Shown here: positions 34,196 through 45,604 of the stretch, piece by piece
Layout: each line of letters opens with the position of its first letter
Numbering within the stretch: position 1 is the stretch's first letter
NCBI GenBank assembly: GCA_037783415.1
Contig: JAZGTN010000085.1
Span: 2,041,501-2,105,500, forward strand
Source: Leptasterias polaris
Lineage: Eukaryota > Echinodermata > Asteroidea > Forcipulatida > Asteriidae
Length of the DNA: 64,000 bases
Reading direction: 5' to 3'
The notes under the pieces: generated by a model
Seen by the model: the letters and a program-made list of their open reading frames with translations, nothing else
Database searches by the model: none
Told to the model about the DNA's origin: nothing
Translations under genes and position numbers: made by a program

Positions 34196-35149
34196 AAATA
34201 AAATAAAAAATTAAGAATGTGTTTGGGCCATTTCTAACAGATCAGTCTAATCAATTCATTATCCGCATACAGTGTATGTTGCAGCTTACGGTGAATATGC
34301 TGATGAATATGCTGAATTATGTGTTGTATTTACAGTTATTGAAGCATTTCAAAGTTGACGTGTTATTTTTCACTTTGGCTCATAGACCAGTAACTTAGTT
34401 ATAGGTTCACCACAAGTCAGTCAGTCATAATTCAAGTAGGCAGCTATTCAAATCAACTATTTAAAGAAAAGCATTCTTTTGTCATTCTTCTTCATCTTTA
34501 GTGTGACACACACATATTATTGACTAAAGTCTGCATTTCAGTGCAGCACAAGTATTTCAACAAACGTTTTGTTTTTGTGAGCCTTTTTTTTTTGAATTTT
34601 TTAAATTTATTTAAGCCAACAACATTTTTTCCTATGTGATTTTTTGATCAAACATACTGAAATGAGTCATAACAAAACAAGTTTAAACTAATAATATTAT
34701 GGTTTATATTCAAAATCACATTTTTGCCTCATAATGGTGCATTCCAGTAGAAAGAGGCATTTATAAATGTTATGATGTTGGAAATATCTTTTTGCCCGTA
34801 TTGTTTGGAAATAATTTTAATTGAACTGTATCAGATGTTTTTATAGATGTAAGTTTATACACCATAATGACTATAATTATAAATATATAATGTGACAGAG
34901 AACTCACAAGAGAAATAAACTGACGTTCATGTATTTAAAAATATATAAACTTGTATGGATACATATGTCAGGTCATGTACAGTATGTGTACTTCAGGCAT
35001 CCACTGATATGGACTGTTTTATGAATTTGTAAAAAATTACTAGCCCTAAACTTTGACAGCAGTGAATTGTTCCAATTCGAATCCAAAAACAGTGCGTTCA
35101 CAACGAGGTGTCTGTTTGCTACACACTATAGCACTAGTCTAGTAGTAGC

Positions 35150-35185
35150 ATGGAGGTAGAATTAGATTCTACCTCCATGGTAGTA
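35150..35185. repeat. Short perfect palindrome near the right end of the helicase element
   Basis: The arms catggaggtagaat and attctacctccatg surround a 3-nt tag loop, and TAGTAGTAG occurs on both sides. Because the flanks are a simple repeat, a 9-bp duplication cannot be distinguished from a microsatellite. Confidence 0.6.
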
Positions 35186-35638
35186 GTAGTAGCAGGTCGT
35201 CTGTGATCCGTTTCGTCGCAACAAATCCATAACAAACCGTTATAAACAGAAATTAAAAACCGACGACATTCTCTAGAGAAGCAGCAATTTCACATTATTT
35301 ACTGGGGAAAATAGCTGGACGAGCGAAACCCTGCATAGTTATTTCTTTTGAGCAAACCTATTACGTGGTAGGTCGTCGTATTGCATGGGAGCTGCCATCT
35401 TGTTCGCGGATTTGATTGTTTGAATATTCATTGAGCAACCTTGACAACGGTCTTAATTTACATAAAAAGGCGACGCCCCCAATGCTGCCAGCGCTACGAG
35501 ATTCCCAAGACGTTAGTGAGAGCTAGTCAAGTTGGGTAATTCAAGCCACAAGAGGGCGCGCTGTAACGAGTTGTAACCGAGCGCATTACACTATCCACTA
35601 TCGATCACTGACGTCTTGGGCCAAGACTAGTGTGACAG

Positions 35639-36828
35639 ATGTTGGAAACAGCATCCTTAACAGCAACTACATGAGTACGATTGCAGAGGTAGGACGAAAA
35701 CCATTTCAGGACAGTACCGGACAGCCCGTAACGATCTGAGAGACGGTGGTGGTCTATAGTATCGAACGCGGATGAGAAATCCAAGAGGACAAGTACTGCC
35801 TCTTGATGTTGATCCAGGGCTAGCAGTAAGTCATTCTGTACTCTGAGAAGAGCTGTCTCTGTGCTGTGATGAGCACGATATGCAGACTGCATCTTAGGAT
35901 TGAGGTCGTTGTCGTTGAGATAGCATTGTAATTGTGCAACAACGATGCGTTCAAGAACCTTTGCGATGTACTTCAGGTTGGAGATGGGACGGTAGTGCGA
36001 CAGAGTTTCATGATCAAGATTATGTTTTTTGAGTAATGGAGTCAAACGAGCATGTTTTAGAGAGGATGTCACTTCACCGGACATGAGACTAACATTGACA
36101 ATCTTTGTGATGACAGGAAGTAAAACATCATTGCACTCCTTAAAAACTGATACGGGCAAGGGATCAAGACTGCAGGATGTTACACGAGCAGATTTGATGA
36201 CATGTGATACTTCACCCACAGACACCTCTCTGAATTCCTGCATTTCACAGTTGCAAGTGTCTACAATATTGACGTTCATAGTCTTAGGTGGTGCCTTATC
36301 AAGCTCATCCCTAAGAGTCCAAATCTTGTTCTCAAAAAACTCAGCAAATCGATCAGCAAGTAGTTTGGAGGAGTCATGCGAGGGGAGAACTGGTTCTGGG
36401 TCAGCTGGAGTGCGAAAGCTGTCAATCACACGAAATAAACTATGTTGATCAGCACTTTTAATCTGGTGGCGATGATGTTCAGTCTTTGCTTTATTGATTT
36501 GGCTATTGTAGTCGTTGCAATGCTCAGTGAAAATGTCCTTGTGAATCAGATTTGATTTGTAGACCAGATTTGAGCATTCTCCGTTCGAGTTTTCTCCTCT
36601 GTTGTTTGCCACTTCGTAGGGAATCCGAATACCATGGAGCATGAGGACGAAGCGATATGTGGCACTTAGAGACTGGTGCATGGACATCCATAATTTTACG
36701 AAGATCGGTGTCATACAGGGCAGCAAGAGACTTGAAGTCAGATGGCGAGATAGCAGAGAATTTTGATTCGACAATGTCACTTCGCATTTTGTCAAAGTTG
36801 ATTGCACGGATATTGCGTCGATGAACAA
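35639..36828 (-). pseudogene. LINE reverse transcriptase, N-terminal part
   Basis: Blocks in order are LDPLPVSVFKEC, HARLTPLLKKHNLD, LSHYRPISNLKYIAKVLERI, MQSAYRAHHSTETALLRVQN and VLVLLDFSSAFDTIDH, then FSSYLCNRTH. These match CR1/L2 reverse transcriptases. The reading is cut at 35639 by the transposon at 31822-35629. The usual GVPQGSVLGP block is missing at the junction, so part of the domain was also deleted. Confidence 0.85.
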
Positions 36829-37600
36829 GCTTTATTGTGCAAGGGGAACGAGTGATGTTAAGACTGCACTTGGTTGCTGCATGATCAGAAGGTAGATGGT
36901 TGTGAAGGGAAACAGACGAGACCAGATCATCCGACTTTCCCGTGATGATGAGATCTAAAGTGTGACCACATCGATGAGTTGGGCTATCAACATGGATCTG
37001 AAGATCAGACAGATCAAGCATCTCTAAGAATGCGCGTGCTTCATTGCCCAGAGGGAGGTCCACGTGAACATTGAAGTCTCCGACCAATAAGAGCTTATGT
37101 CGAATAACTGTAAGAGTCTCGAGAAGAGATGAGAATTCCTGCAGGAATATGGTGCTAGTCAGTCCATTTTTCTTGCTGAAGGGGGATCTGTAGATAACTA
37201 CAAGTCGTAACGAGGTGGCTGATGAATCGATGTATTCAAATGACCGGAACACTGTCATGTCATTGTATCTCACATTGAATCCTTTGCGTAGTAAAATGCC
37301 GACACCACCACCTACAGATTTAAGCCGTGGTGTATGATGGAAATCAAAATTAGGCAGAGTGTTTTGAATGTCTGCGAGAGCACGATTATCTCTTTCGGAC
37401 ATGGTGAGCCAGGTTTCAGTGAGTGCCATAATATCTAGCTGGTTTGATATGATGAAATCGCACAAAGCATTTGTTCGACACTTGGCTTTGATTGAGCTAG
37501 CATTCCATACTGCAAACCTGGTACTTGACACTCGATTGTCATTATAGTTAATTACTCTCTGAACTTGTGACAGGTTTGGACGAACTCTAGTATATGACAC
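36524..37600 (-). pseudogene. LINE endonuclease domain (APE type)
   Basis: The frame of 358 codons contains the apurinic-endonuclease-like pattern: FAVWNASSIKAK (N-terminal Asn), LDIMALTETWL (catalytic Glu), GGGVGILLRK, LRLVVIYRSP, KLLLVGDFNVHVD (Asp and Asn), HTLDLIIT and LPSDHAATKC (the closing Asp-His pair). All expected active-site residues are visible. The frame shifts near 36540-36580 into the reverse transcriptase frame, so the ORF2 protein is not continuous. The gene nicks target DNA for LINE insertion in its intact form. Confidence 0.85.
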
Positions 37601-37693
37601 ATGGGCTTGGAGCTATACGGACGATTTCTAGAGACATGTACACCAATGGATCTAGTCATACAAGATAATAACTGCTTACCAATGCCTCCTCTA

Positions 37694-39183
37694 CACTGTA
37701 AAAACGGCGTTTAGATTTTAAACACATACAAAACATGTTTACACGCAAACACGTTCAGAAAATGTTTGTAAGCTAAATGGCTATCTCTTTAACATGTCAA
37801 AAAGCTAAACGTGTTGAGATTTGTTGTGCTTGTTTGAAATGCAGTTTTGAATTTATACACATACAAAACATGTTTACAGGCAAACGTGTTTAGAAATATG
37901 TTTGTAAGCTAATTGGCTACCTCTTTAACATGTCAAAAAGCTAAACGGGTTGAGATTTGTTGTGCTTGTTTGAAATGCAGTTTTGAATTTAAACACATAC
38001 AAAACATGTTTACAGGCAAACGTGTTTAGAAATATGTTTGTAAGCTAAATGGCTACTTCTTTAACATGTCAAAAAGCTAAACGTGTTTTGAACTGGTTTG
38101 AACATTTGAATACACCAGAATGTGTTTACATTGAATACGTTTGCTATTGGTATGAAAATGCTAAGCAGCTAGTCATGATAGGCTTCCACGTAGGCATGCA
38201 TATAGGCCTTCCTTGGAGAGCGTTTTTGCTATCATATGGCACAAAGACATATTTAAAAGGGTTTAAAATAATTCGCATTTTGGTAATACGTAACTTTACA
38301 AAGGTATCAAAAATGCTCCACACGTTTAGCCTCATGAGTCATGGCAAGTAAAATTGCTCAGGTAGCAAACGTACTAAAATGATGAACACACATTCTGGTG
38401 TATTTGAATGTTCAAACCAGTTCAAACCTGCATTGATCGCAACACGTTTAGCTTTTTGACATGTTAAAGGGATACCAATTTAGCTTACAAACATATTTCT
38501 AAACATGTTTGCTTGTAAACATGTTTTGTATGTGTTTAAATTCATCAGTTTGTTTAGAATGAAATGGGCGGGGTTTCATTAAATATGCACAAATATAGAC
38601 CTCGGTGTTTATTCAAAACCATTGTAGGTATAACAGCCTTTCCTGCGCAGTAGTTTACACTTTAATGTGTGCAATTCAATTGAAGCAAATGTTTGTTGTA
38701 TCATATTGGCCAGCACACTTCAAAGATTCACACCATGGGTAGAAAGTAAAGCCTAAAATGTATATAATTGGAACGGATTCTGAGACTTCAAAACGACTGT
38801 TTTCAGCATGACTGAAATTATGGCATCATTGCTCCTGAAAATAATCTCGATGACCGTTGAGATGATGATGATTTATCGATTCTCATGCCGAGCGTAAGCA
38901 GGCAGCAGGCGAATGTTGCAACATTTCTCTTTTCTTTTCTTCAGGTGTTTAAAAATTAAGCTTATTCTCTGAAACGTGTTGGATTCTAAACATGTTTAAC
39001 ACTCACTATCTAGGAACCCTAAACACATTCAATCTAAACGTATCACAGGCTAAATGTGTCTCGGGGTAAACATGTCACCGAAACGCAAAATCTAAACATG
39101 TTGAGGGCTAAACGTGTGAAAAAAGTGGGTACAAGCGAGGCGTTTAGAAATGTGTTTAGATTCTAAACGCCGTTTTTACAGTG
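37694..39183. mobile_element. CACTG-ended foldback element, 1.49 kb
   Basis: Both ends carry CACTGTAAAAACGGCGTTTA in inverted orientation and are flanked by TA. Inside the left half there are three tandem copies of about 122 bp containing aaaacatgtttac, aagctaaatggctac, aacatgtcaaaaagctaaac and ttgtttgaaatgcag. The right half (38380-38550) holds an inverted copy of the same unit. The element can therefore fold back over hundreds of bases. CACTG ends fit the CACTA/Chapaev group, while a TA duplication would also fit Tc1/mariner. No transposase is present. Confidence 0.8.
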
Positions 39184-39185
39184 TA

Positions 39186-40120
39186 CTTGTACGCTGTTTA
39201 GCTATTTTTTAGATCACACAGAGTCTGCCAAGTTGAATTATCCAGACGATTGCGATTGTTGTATTTCACTGTACTTCTGATGTCATAAAAAGCTTGCTTG
39301 TTGTAGCATAGTGGCTTCATACTAGAGTCAACTTGTGTGTACATGTAATGCCCCATGCACAGTACAATACAGCGCAGTAACAATGGACGACAGAGAGTCC
39401 TGATTTCACAGATTTTTCCAGATTTCACACTTTTTACTTGCACTTATTTATCAAGCACAGCTTTCCACCTGTTTTCACGCACACATAGTCTTCACCTCAG
39501 CTTTTACATCCAGAAGTGGACTTTGCTGAGTACCAGCGTAGATGTAGATGTAGACAGGTAGAGGTGAACAATAGCACACCAAATACATCAAAATGGCGAC
39601 GAGTGAAAACATCTACGTGAGCAACGAAAGGAAAAATCTCTTTAAAACAACACACTTCAGTTGACGAAGATGAGTAAAAAATAGTTCACTAAGTTCTAGA
39701 TGTAATTACACAATAAACATACTATGTGGTTTATTATCCCTTGTGGTTTATTATTTAATAAACATACAACACAACGCTGAGCAGGAAGTCCAGAAAAACT
39801 CAAAATATGATCAAATCACGGAGAGCGAGTTGACACACTTGCAGCCACAAAAGAGGGCGCTACATAATGTTCTTATCAACAACGTCCGCAGTATTATTAT
39901 TTAAAACAAAAACTTTTGCTGACAATGTACCTTGTACACAATATTCTGGGGACTCCATGCGGGTATTATCAGCCTAACCCAGATGAGTGGCAATAAGTTC
40001 TAACAAGAGCGACGAGCATCAGTGAAAAATAGTAAATAAAATTAAAAGATTTATATGGATCAGAAGTGCTTAAAAAGTACGTATATTTTTCTATTTTTAT
40101 GCATAAAGAGGCTTGATTTT
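39186..40120. other. No gene supported
   Basis: The sequence beyond the CACTG element may be the continuation of the LINE 5' region (upstream of 37690 on the minus strand), but no ORF1 is recognisable. A motif at 39844-39861 (ccacaaaagagggcgcta) resembles the motif discussed for the TAG-ended elements. Confidence 0.4.
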
Positions 40121-40130
40121 TCACCCCCAA

Positions 40131-40280
40131 AACGCCAAAAGCTCAGAGCTCAAGGGGGCTTTTCCCCCTGGACCCCCACCGGGGCTTCGCCCCTGGACCC
40201 CACCAGGGGCCGTAAGGCCGGCCCCTGGACCCCACCCAATACATTGGTTAAGCCCCCCCTAAAACATAATCCTGGGTGCG
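40131..40280. repeat. GC-rich tandem hairpin repeat
   Basis: The segment repeats the pattern gggg-ctt-cccc-tggaccccacc three times with compensating changes (aagggggcttttccccctgg, ccggggcttcgcccctgg, caggggccgtaaggccggcccc). Each unit forms a short GC hairpin. Such arrays usually belong to the ends of transposable elements, but the family is not identified here. Confidence 0.65.
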
Positions 40281-40574
40281 CCGTTGAACACCGGGCCCAA
40301 GCATTTGCTAAAACTTGAACTTTATAGTTAAAGCATCTCGATTAAATCAACCTATTTCCGGTAATTCAGCAAAGAAGATTTCTTGTGCGGCCGTTTTGAA
40401 AAGCATGATTGTCTGCAAGTGCGCATGCTCATAAAGACACCTTTTCTAGAAAGAGTCTAGATGTACAGTTGGGATGCATCTTTATGAGCCACGTTATCCG
40501 ATTAGCTTACCCCAACATAGCCGGTGTGTGCCTATATACCTATGTTGTGCAAATGGAAATAAAATACATAGGAA

Positions 40575-40640
40575 AAAAATTGCCCCTCCCCCCCCCCCCC
40601 CCCCCCCACACTTTTAAAATTGTTCCGCCGCCGCTGGACA
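40575..40640. repeat. Poly-C repeat end, inverted match to 26203-26250
   Basis: The sequence attgcccctcc, a C-run, acacttttaaaattg and gttccgccgccgctgg is the same motif order as at 26203-26250, but inverted relative to it after allowing for changes. It appears to be the terminus of a dispersed repeat. Confidence 0.55.
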
Positions 40641-40649
40641 GGGCATGAT

Positions 40650-42650
40650 ACTGTCACGTGAACCATTAACACACGATATCCATCTGGGCTGGTTCATAAT
40701 ATAGAAACAAATACCATGGTTTTGCCAAACAGATGTGCGCCTTCACGATTAGTCGAAAGTAATGAAAACAATAGCTTATTAAAACTGAGAAAGGGCACAT
40801 TATAAATAATTTAGTTGTGTGCAGACAGTAAATAAAGTCTCTTCAGATCACACGAGATTATAAAGGCGTGACGTGTGCAATGCAGTGCCTCACCGTCATG
40901 TTTTACCTTTCAAAAAGATAAATAAAATTACGCTTACTACCAAAACTTGGATTTTGTGCAATTTTATTTAATTGTGAACACATACACGAAATCAACCCAA
41001 CATATCAACACAACATATGTCTATAATCAATGAAATAGAATGACTAAAAATGGACCTGAAAGAGAAAAACGAAATCATGTGCGCATGAAAAGGAAATTGA
41101 ATGTAATGCGGCTTAAAAAGTCTTAGTTTGAATGAAGTTAAAGATTATGCTCGAATTTGAATGCGTGATAATGAAGTTGACCTTGACAACCTATCAAACA
41201 ACAGTTTGGCTAAGCAAAAATAGGCCTACGTGATTAGTGAACAATATTGTCAACAGTTGAGTAGAAACAAAAAGATGGCAAACTATAAATGGTTTATTTC
41301 TTTTATTTATTTTTTTTTTTTTTCTTCTACAGAACGCAGTAGAAAGTCTCTCATTCAAGATCACGTGAGATTGTAAAGGGGTGAGAATGTTCAATACTGT
41401 TTCAGATTGTCAATTGCAGCATCTATATCGCCGGCCTGTTTACAATTCGGATAGTTCCATAAACTGATCCTCAAGCTACAGAAGCTTTGGTTTATGCTAT
41501 TTGTATAGTTGTGAACACAAACGCGGCATTCATTCACCAATGAACGTTCTCGTCCTTAGATTTTAGACAAACATTTCGTGAATGTTTTCAAGACCAGATT
41601 CGTTCATCCTGGGTCCTCTCTTTGTATATTAGGCCCTCCTGTGTGAACTTGCGGCTATGGCTACGGCTAACTCAACAAGTCAATGTGTGTTGAAGCATGG
41701 GCTATGCTTAGCAACACCCTTAGTTACAGCCGCAGCCGTAGCTGTAGCCACCAATTTAGACACGATATTACAATAACATAGAGTCGAAATGACTCGATGT
41801 GGATTTAGATGTAGATTCAGATGGTCATATTAGTAGATTACAAAATCACATCATTACTAACAAATATAAAGGTTTCTTTGTCGTTTCTTACATTCTTACT
41901 GTAATAAATTTATACATGTTAGGCCTATAAACATGTTTAATGGTATTGCTTTCCCGGTAATTTTCGGCAAACAAGCGGCCAATTTAAAGGTCGCATTTAT
42001 CTTTTTTTGCGCAGAAAATTGAAAGCTCATCAAAACAGTCGTTCAAATTCATATGAGTCAGCAACTGTCCTTTTGGGTCATACGATACGAATTTAACAAT
42101 CTACTCGAACAGCATCAACTTTTCCGAAATTTCCTAGTTGCGCCTACTCTGCTAAATTATGTTTCGATTTTGCATGACTTAAAAGAACGACTCTATCAGA
42201 GTTTCATTAAGTATATGATACTATATAAATTCGCACGCCTCCGAATGAAATTGATTTTCGGTTAAAAAAAAAAAAAAAATGAATTAAATACAAATGCAAG
42301 AAAGTTTTTGTTTTATTGTTTAATTGTATGATAATGTTTTCAAATATATGTTTGGCCAAAAAGACCGGGAAAACCTTCAACATTAGACATGCAAAAGAAC
42401 TTTTAATTTCAATTAATTGTTGCTCTTTTTTAATACGTTATTGACCAAGTAAAACATTCGTATTTCCATTTACAAAAGAAACTTAAACAAGGTAATACCG
42501 ACCATTAAGGGCAAATTATTATTATTATTTTCATCAATCTGGGCAACAAGTGTTTAATAATACTAAAGTTGTTCCTGTTGGCTTTTCAATATTGTGCAAC
42601 AAATCCAGGCTTAAATTCGGATGCGATCTCGTGTTGAAGTTGCCGTTGAA
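40650..42650. other. No gene seen
   Basis: AT-rich sequence. A small inverted pair at 41651-41752 (gcggctatggctacggctaa and agccgcagccgtagctgtagcc) resembles a short MITE. No coding region is supported. Confidence 0.45.
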
Positions 42651-43060
42651 TTGTGCATGACGTTCAGTCCTCATTAATATTCATAATATTCATATGTTGT
42701 TTTACTATATATAGTTTCCTGATACTTTTCATCATTATTGAAAGTACAAGAACAAATGATAACCAAAATATATAAAATCGGTCAGTGGGTGGTTCTCGTT
42801 TATCCCTATCAGTACCACGGGCGACAAATGGCACATATTTGGGGTCATTCTTCCCGACCAGGGCTCCATATGGCACCTTGTCAAATGTATTGTTTAACAA
42901 CCAGTGGCGCTTATTGGTCCCCACCCATAATGCTTATTGAGAAAGTAACAAGGGCGCCCTCTATTGGCGAATTCGTTAATCCCATTGTTATTTATAGCGT
43001 CCCCCCGGCCGCGGACCTGTTGGCGCGCATTCATTCAAACGAACAAGTGGCTGCAACATT

Positions 43061-45550
43061 ATGGACGGCGATAGAAATGCAGAAATTTTGGCCGAGATAT
43101 TTGCAGACAGCGACTCGGAAGGAGGGGAGATCGACTCGGAAGGAGGGGAGATCGACTCGGAAGGGGAGATCGACTCGGAAGGGGAGATCGACACGCAGGA
43201 TGGTGGTGAATCAACCTCCAGCGAATCGGCGAGCGAGGTGGAGCAGGTAAGCACGATGTTTTTAGGGAGTAGGTCATGACCGTGCATGCAGTTAGAGGGC
43301 AGGAATAACTTGGGCATAAATTTGTCCAAAAGTACCCCTTTTTACATTGGCTTTTAATTTGATTTAGGACAATGGCTCTTAAAGGTACATAGAACAATAA
43401 AATGGCGTTTCTGCGGGCGTTCTGAATTATTAAGTTTGTCACTTAAAGTTATGATGTGTAGACTCGGGCAACAATGAATACAAAAAGACCATCAACGATG
43501 GGCCACCATTGGCGGCCATGTTGGATGTAAAGAATTATCCCATAATGGTTTGCGGAAGGGCGCCCTCTGTTGGTGCAACGCAATGAATTAACCCTCGGTT
43601 AAGATACCAGCGCTATCTAAGTGTTATTATTATTATTGGCGATAAGGACTATTACACTAAAAAGCACAAAAACAATGGGAAAGTTAATTACCACAATTTG
43701 ACATGGCAACTGCATGCACACCCCTCCCCCACTTCTTTCCCCTTCCCCCACCCCTTTCCCTTCTCACCCCTTCCCCCACCCCTTTCCCTTCTCACCCCTT
43801 CCCCACCCCCTTGCCCTATATTTGTGGAACGAGAAGGTTACATAATAAAATTTTCATCAATCTGGGTCCTCAAATAACTCTGCATATAGCACACTTTACG
43901 TAAAGTGATAGATCTACAGCGCCCTGATGCATATTGCCTCTTTCCTCTTTCCTACTGCAGGAAAACGCTAAATCTACACGGAAGAAACCAGACTTCAGAT
44001 CGGGTTGGAAAGAGATCGGTCGTCTCAACAGGAAGCCGATGCAATTCACCGGAGATGCCGGCCCCACCAGTGATTTTACAGGACTTTCTGCAACACAGGT
44101 ATTCCAGTTGTTCTTTTGCAGTACGGTTTGGGATATGCTTGTAGACGAAACAAACCGCTACGCAGAACAAAGTGCTTCACAAACGTCCTGGACCCCCACT
44201 CACTTAAATGAAATGATGGCATTTGTCGCACTCCTGCTTGCTATGGGTATCAACAAGTCACCTCAGTACAGCATGTACTGGTCAACATCTGAAGTTCTAC
44301 TCACGCCATTGTATCCATCCATTATGTCCAGAAATAGATTTAGTTCCATTATGAGATTTTTTCACCTGTCTGACAACCAGTTGCCTCAACCAGCCTCTGG
44401 ATGTGACAAGCTTAAGAAAGTTAGGCCTTTGCTGGATGTCATCCTCCCCAAATTTCGCAACCTGTATTACCCTGGACAGAACTTATCTCCTGATGAGAGT
44501 ATGATCAAATTTAAGGGAAGAATCGGGTTTCTACAGTACATGCCCAGAAAACCGGTCAAATGGGGAATGAAGGCATTCTCTTTGAATGAGTCGGAGACTG
44601 GTTACACGTGCTCTTGGGTATTGTACACAGGAGCTGCTCCCAAGGAGACGAAGACTTCACAAAGGCCACCTGTAAATACCGAATCATCCCCAGCAAAATG
44701 CCATCCCTCTGACCTAACCATCCCAGGAGAAGTCGTCCTTGAACTTGTAAATGGATTTGAACATAAAGGACATGTAATTTATTGTGATAATTACTTTAAC
44801 AGGCCAGCTCTGGTATCAAAAATGGACAACCTAGGATTTGGATGTAGTGGGCCTGTGCGTTATACGGCACTGGGCATACCTCGTGCAGCACACCCAAAGA
44901 CAAATGGAATGAAAAAGGGAGATGACCCCAAATTTTATGAGAAGGCTGGTCAGTTATGCATTGTTTGGCGTGATAACAAAAATGTTGTATTCCTAACAAA
45001 TGTAGGCGATTGCCAAGTAATAATGAAAAAAATTCGGTGTAAGAAAAGCGAAAGTGGATTGCGTGAAATTGCTAAGCCAAAATCTATAGATTACTACAAC
45101 AAATTCATGGGAGGAACAGATCTCGCTAATCAAATTTGTCAGTACTACACGCATACACACAGAAGTTTGAAATGGTGGAAACGGGTGTTTTTTTGTTTGT
45201 TGAACATATGTATGCTCAATGCTACGGTAATTTTCAACAGCATACCAACAAATAAGCATGTCAGTAATCTTGACTTCCGTATTCAAGTTATAGACGGCTT
45301 GCTCACGGGTTGGGAGCGTTCTACAATGCTGCGTTGTAGACGATCCAATGCGAATAACCTTCCTGTTGGGATGATAGAGAAAATGCATTATCCTGGCAAA
45401 AACCCTTCCGGAAGAAAACGTGACTGCATCGTTTGTAGTAACCGTCGATTACACAAGAGAAAACAAACGAGGATGATTTGCAAACAATGTACATATCCAA
45501 TGTGCGTCGTTCCTTGCTTTGAGAATTACCATACATTGCACTTGGTTTAA
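43061..45550 (+). CDS. piggyBac-type transposase, two exons, apparently intact
   Basis: Exon 1 is 43061-43246 and exon 2 is 43961-45550. They join in phase 0 (GAGCAG, GTAAGC; ctactgcag, GAAAAC) to give 591 residues. Exon 1 is acidic with repeated DSEGGEI/DSEGEI units. Exon 2 has the DDE_Tnp_1_7 fold: LFFCSTVWDMLVDETNRYA, FVALLLAMGINKSPQYSMYW, then the three catalytic Asp regions LSPDESMIKFKGRIGFLQYM, HVIYCDNYFNRPALV and YYNKFMGGTDLANQ. A C-terminal cysteine-rich finger (CIVCSN, CKQCTYPMCVVPCFENYH) binds DNA ends in this family. There are no stops or shifts. The enzyme cuts and pastes at TTAA. I could not find matching terminal repeats next to TTAA, so the gene may be a domesticated PGBD-like host gene or an element with degraded ends. 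Confidence 0.92.
43716..43815. repeat. Pyrimidine-rich tandem repeat in the piggyBac intron
   Basis: Two to three units of ttcccccacccctttccctt with ctcacccc occur 150-250 bases upstream of the exon 2 acceptor. The C-rich strand leaves a G-rich complement that could form G-quadruplexes. Confidence 0.8.
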
Positions 45551-45604
45551 ATTTATGGCATAAATAAATATGTAGCTCCATATTTGTAGGCATTTTTAAC
45601 AATA

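Larger units (their letters stand above)
31822..35629. mobile_element. 3.8-kb DNA transposon, TAG termini, 9-bp target duplication, RecQ-like cargo
   Basis: The ends are 143-bp terminal inverted repeats (31822-31964 and 35487-35629) that differ by about one base. They begin TAGTCTTGGCCCAAGACGTC, itself nearly palindromic. A perfect 9-bp duplication, GTGTGACAG, flanks the element (31813-31821 and 35630-35638) inside the LINE reverse transcriptase. The interior encodes a decayed RecQ-like helicase on the plus strand and contains a 79-bp hairpin insertion with its own 9-bp duplication. No DDE transposase is visible. A 9-bp duplication is usual for Mutator-type elements and also possible for Merlin. 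The superfamily is therefore open, and the near identity of the ends suggests that insertion was recent compared with the decay of the cargo. Confidence 0.9.
30206..37690 (-). mobile_element. CR1/L2-type LINE split by a DNA transposon
   Basis: This LINE runs from about 37690 down to 30206. The order on the minus strand is endonuclease (36524-37600), reverse transcriptase part 1 (35639-36828), the inserted transposon 31822-35629, reverse transcriptase part 2 (31375-31812) and the C-terminal region (30908-31186). A 3' UTR follows and ends in AAGCGCCTTGAGG...GGCACTATATAAATACTC plus an ATT microsatellite. The 3' UTR has three imperfect tandem copies of a segment with ccagcacatcaccct (30446-30490, 30672-30720 and 30808-30860). 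The upstream end meets the CACTG element at 37694. No ORF1 was identified. Confidence 0.9.

Noticed and set aside
35605..36828. A reverse transcriptase that continues uninterrupted to 35605
   Set aside because: The last codons run into the terminal repeat of the inserted transposon; the true break is at the 9-bp duplication at 35630-35638.
39592..39663. A 23-codon frame with a good ATG context
   Set aside because: It is too short, with no donor site and no recognised motif.
43059..43442. Minus-strand Ser/Pro repeat protein opposite piggyBac exon 1
   Set aside because: It is the antisense of the acidic DSEGE repeat, and exon 1 has good splice and phase agreement with the transposase.
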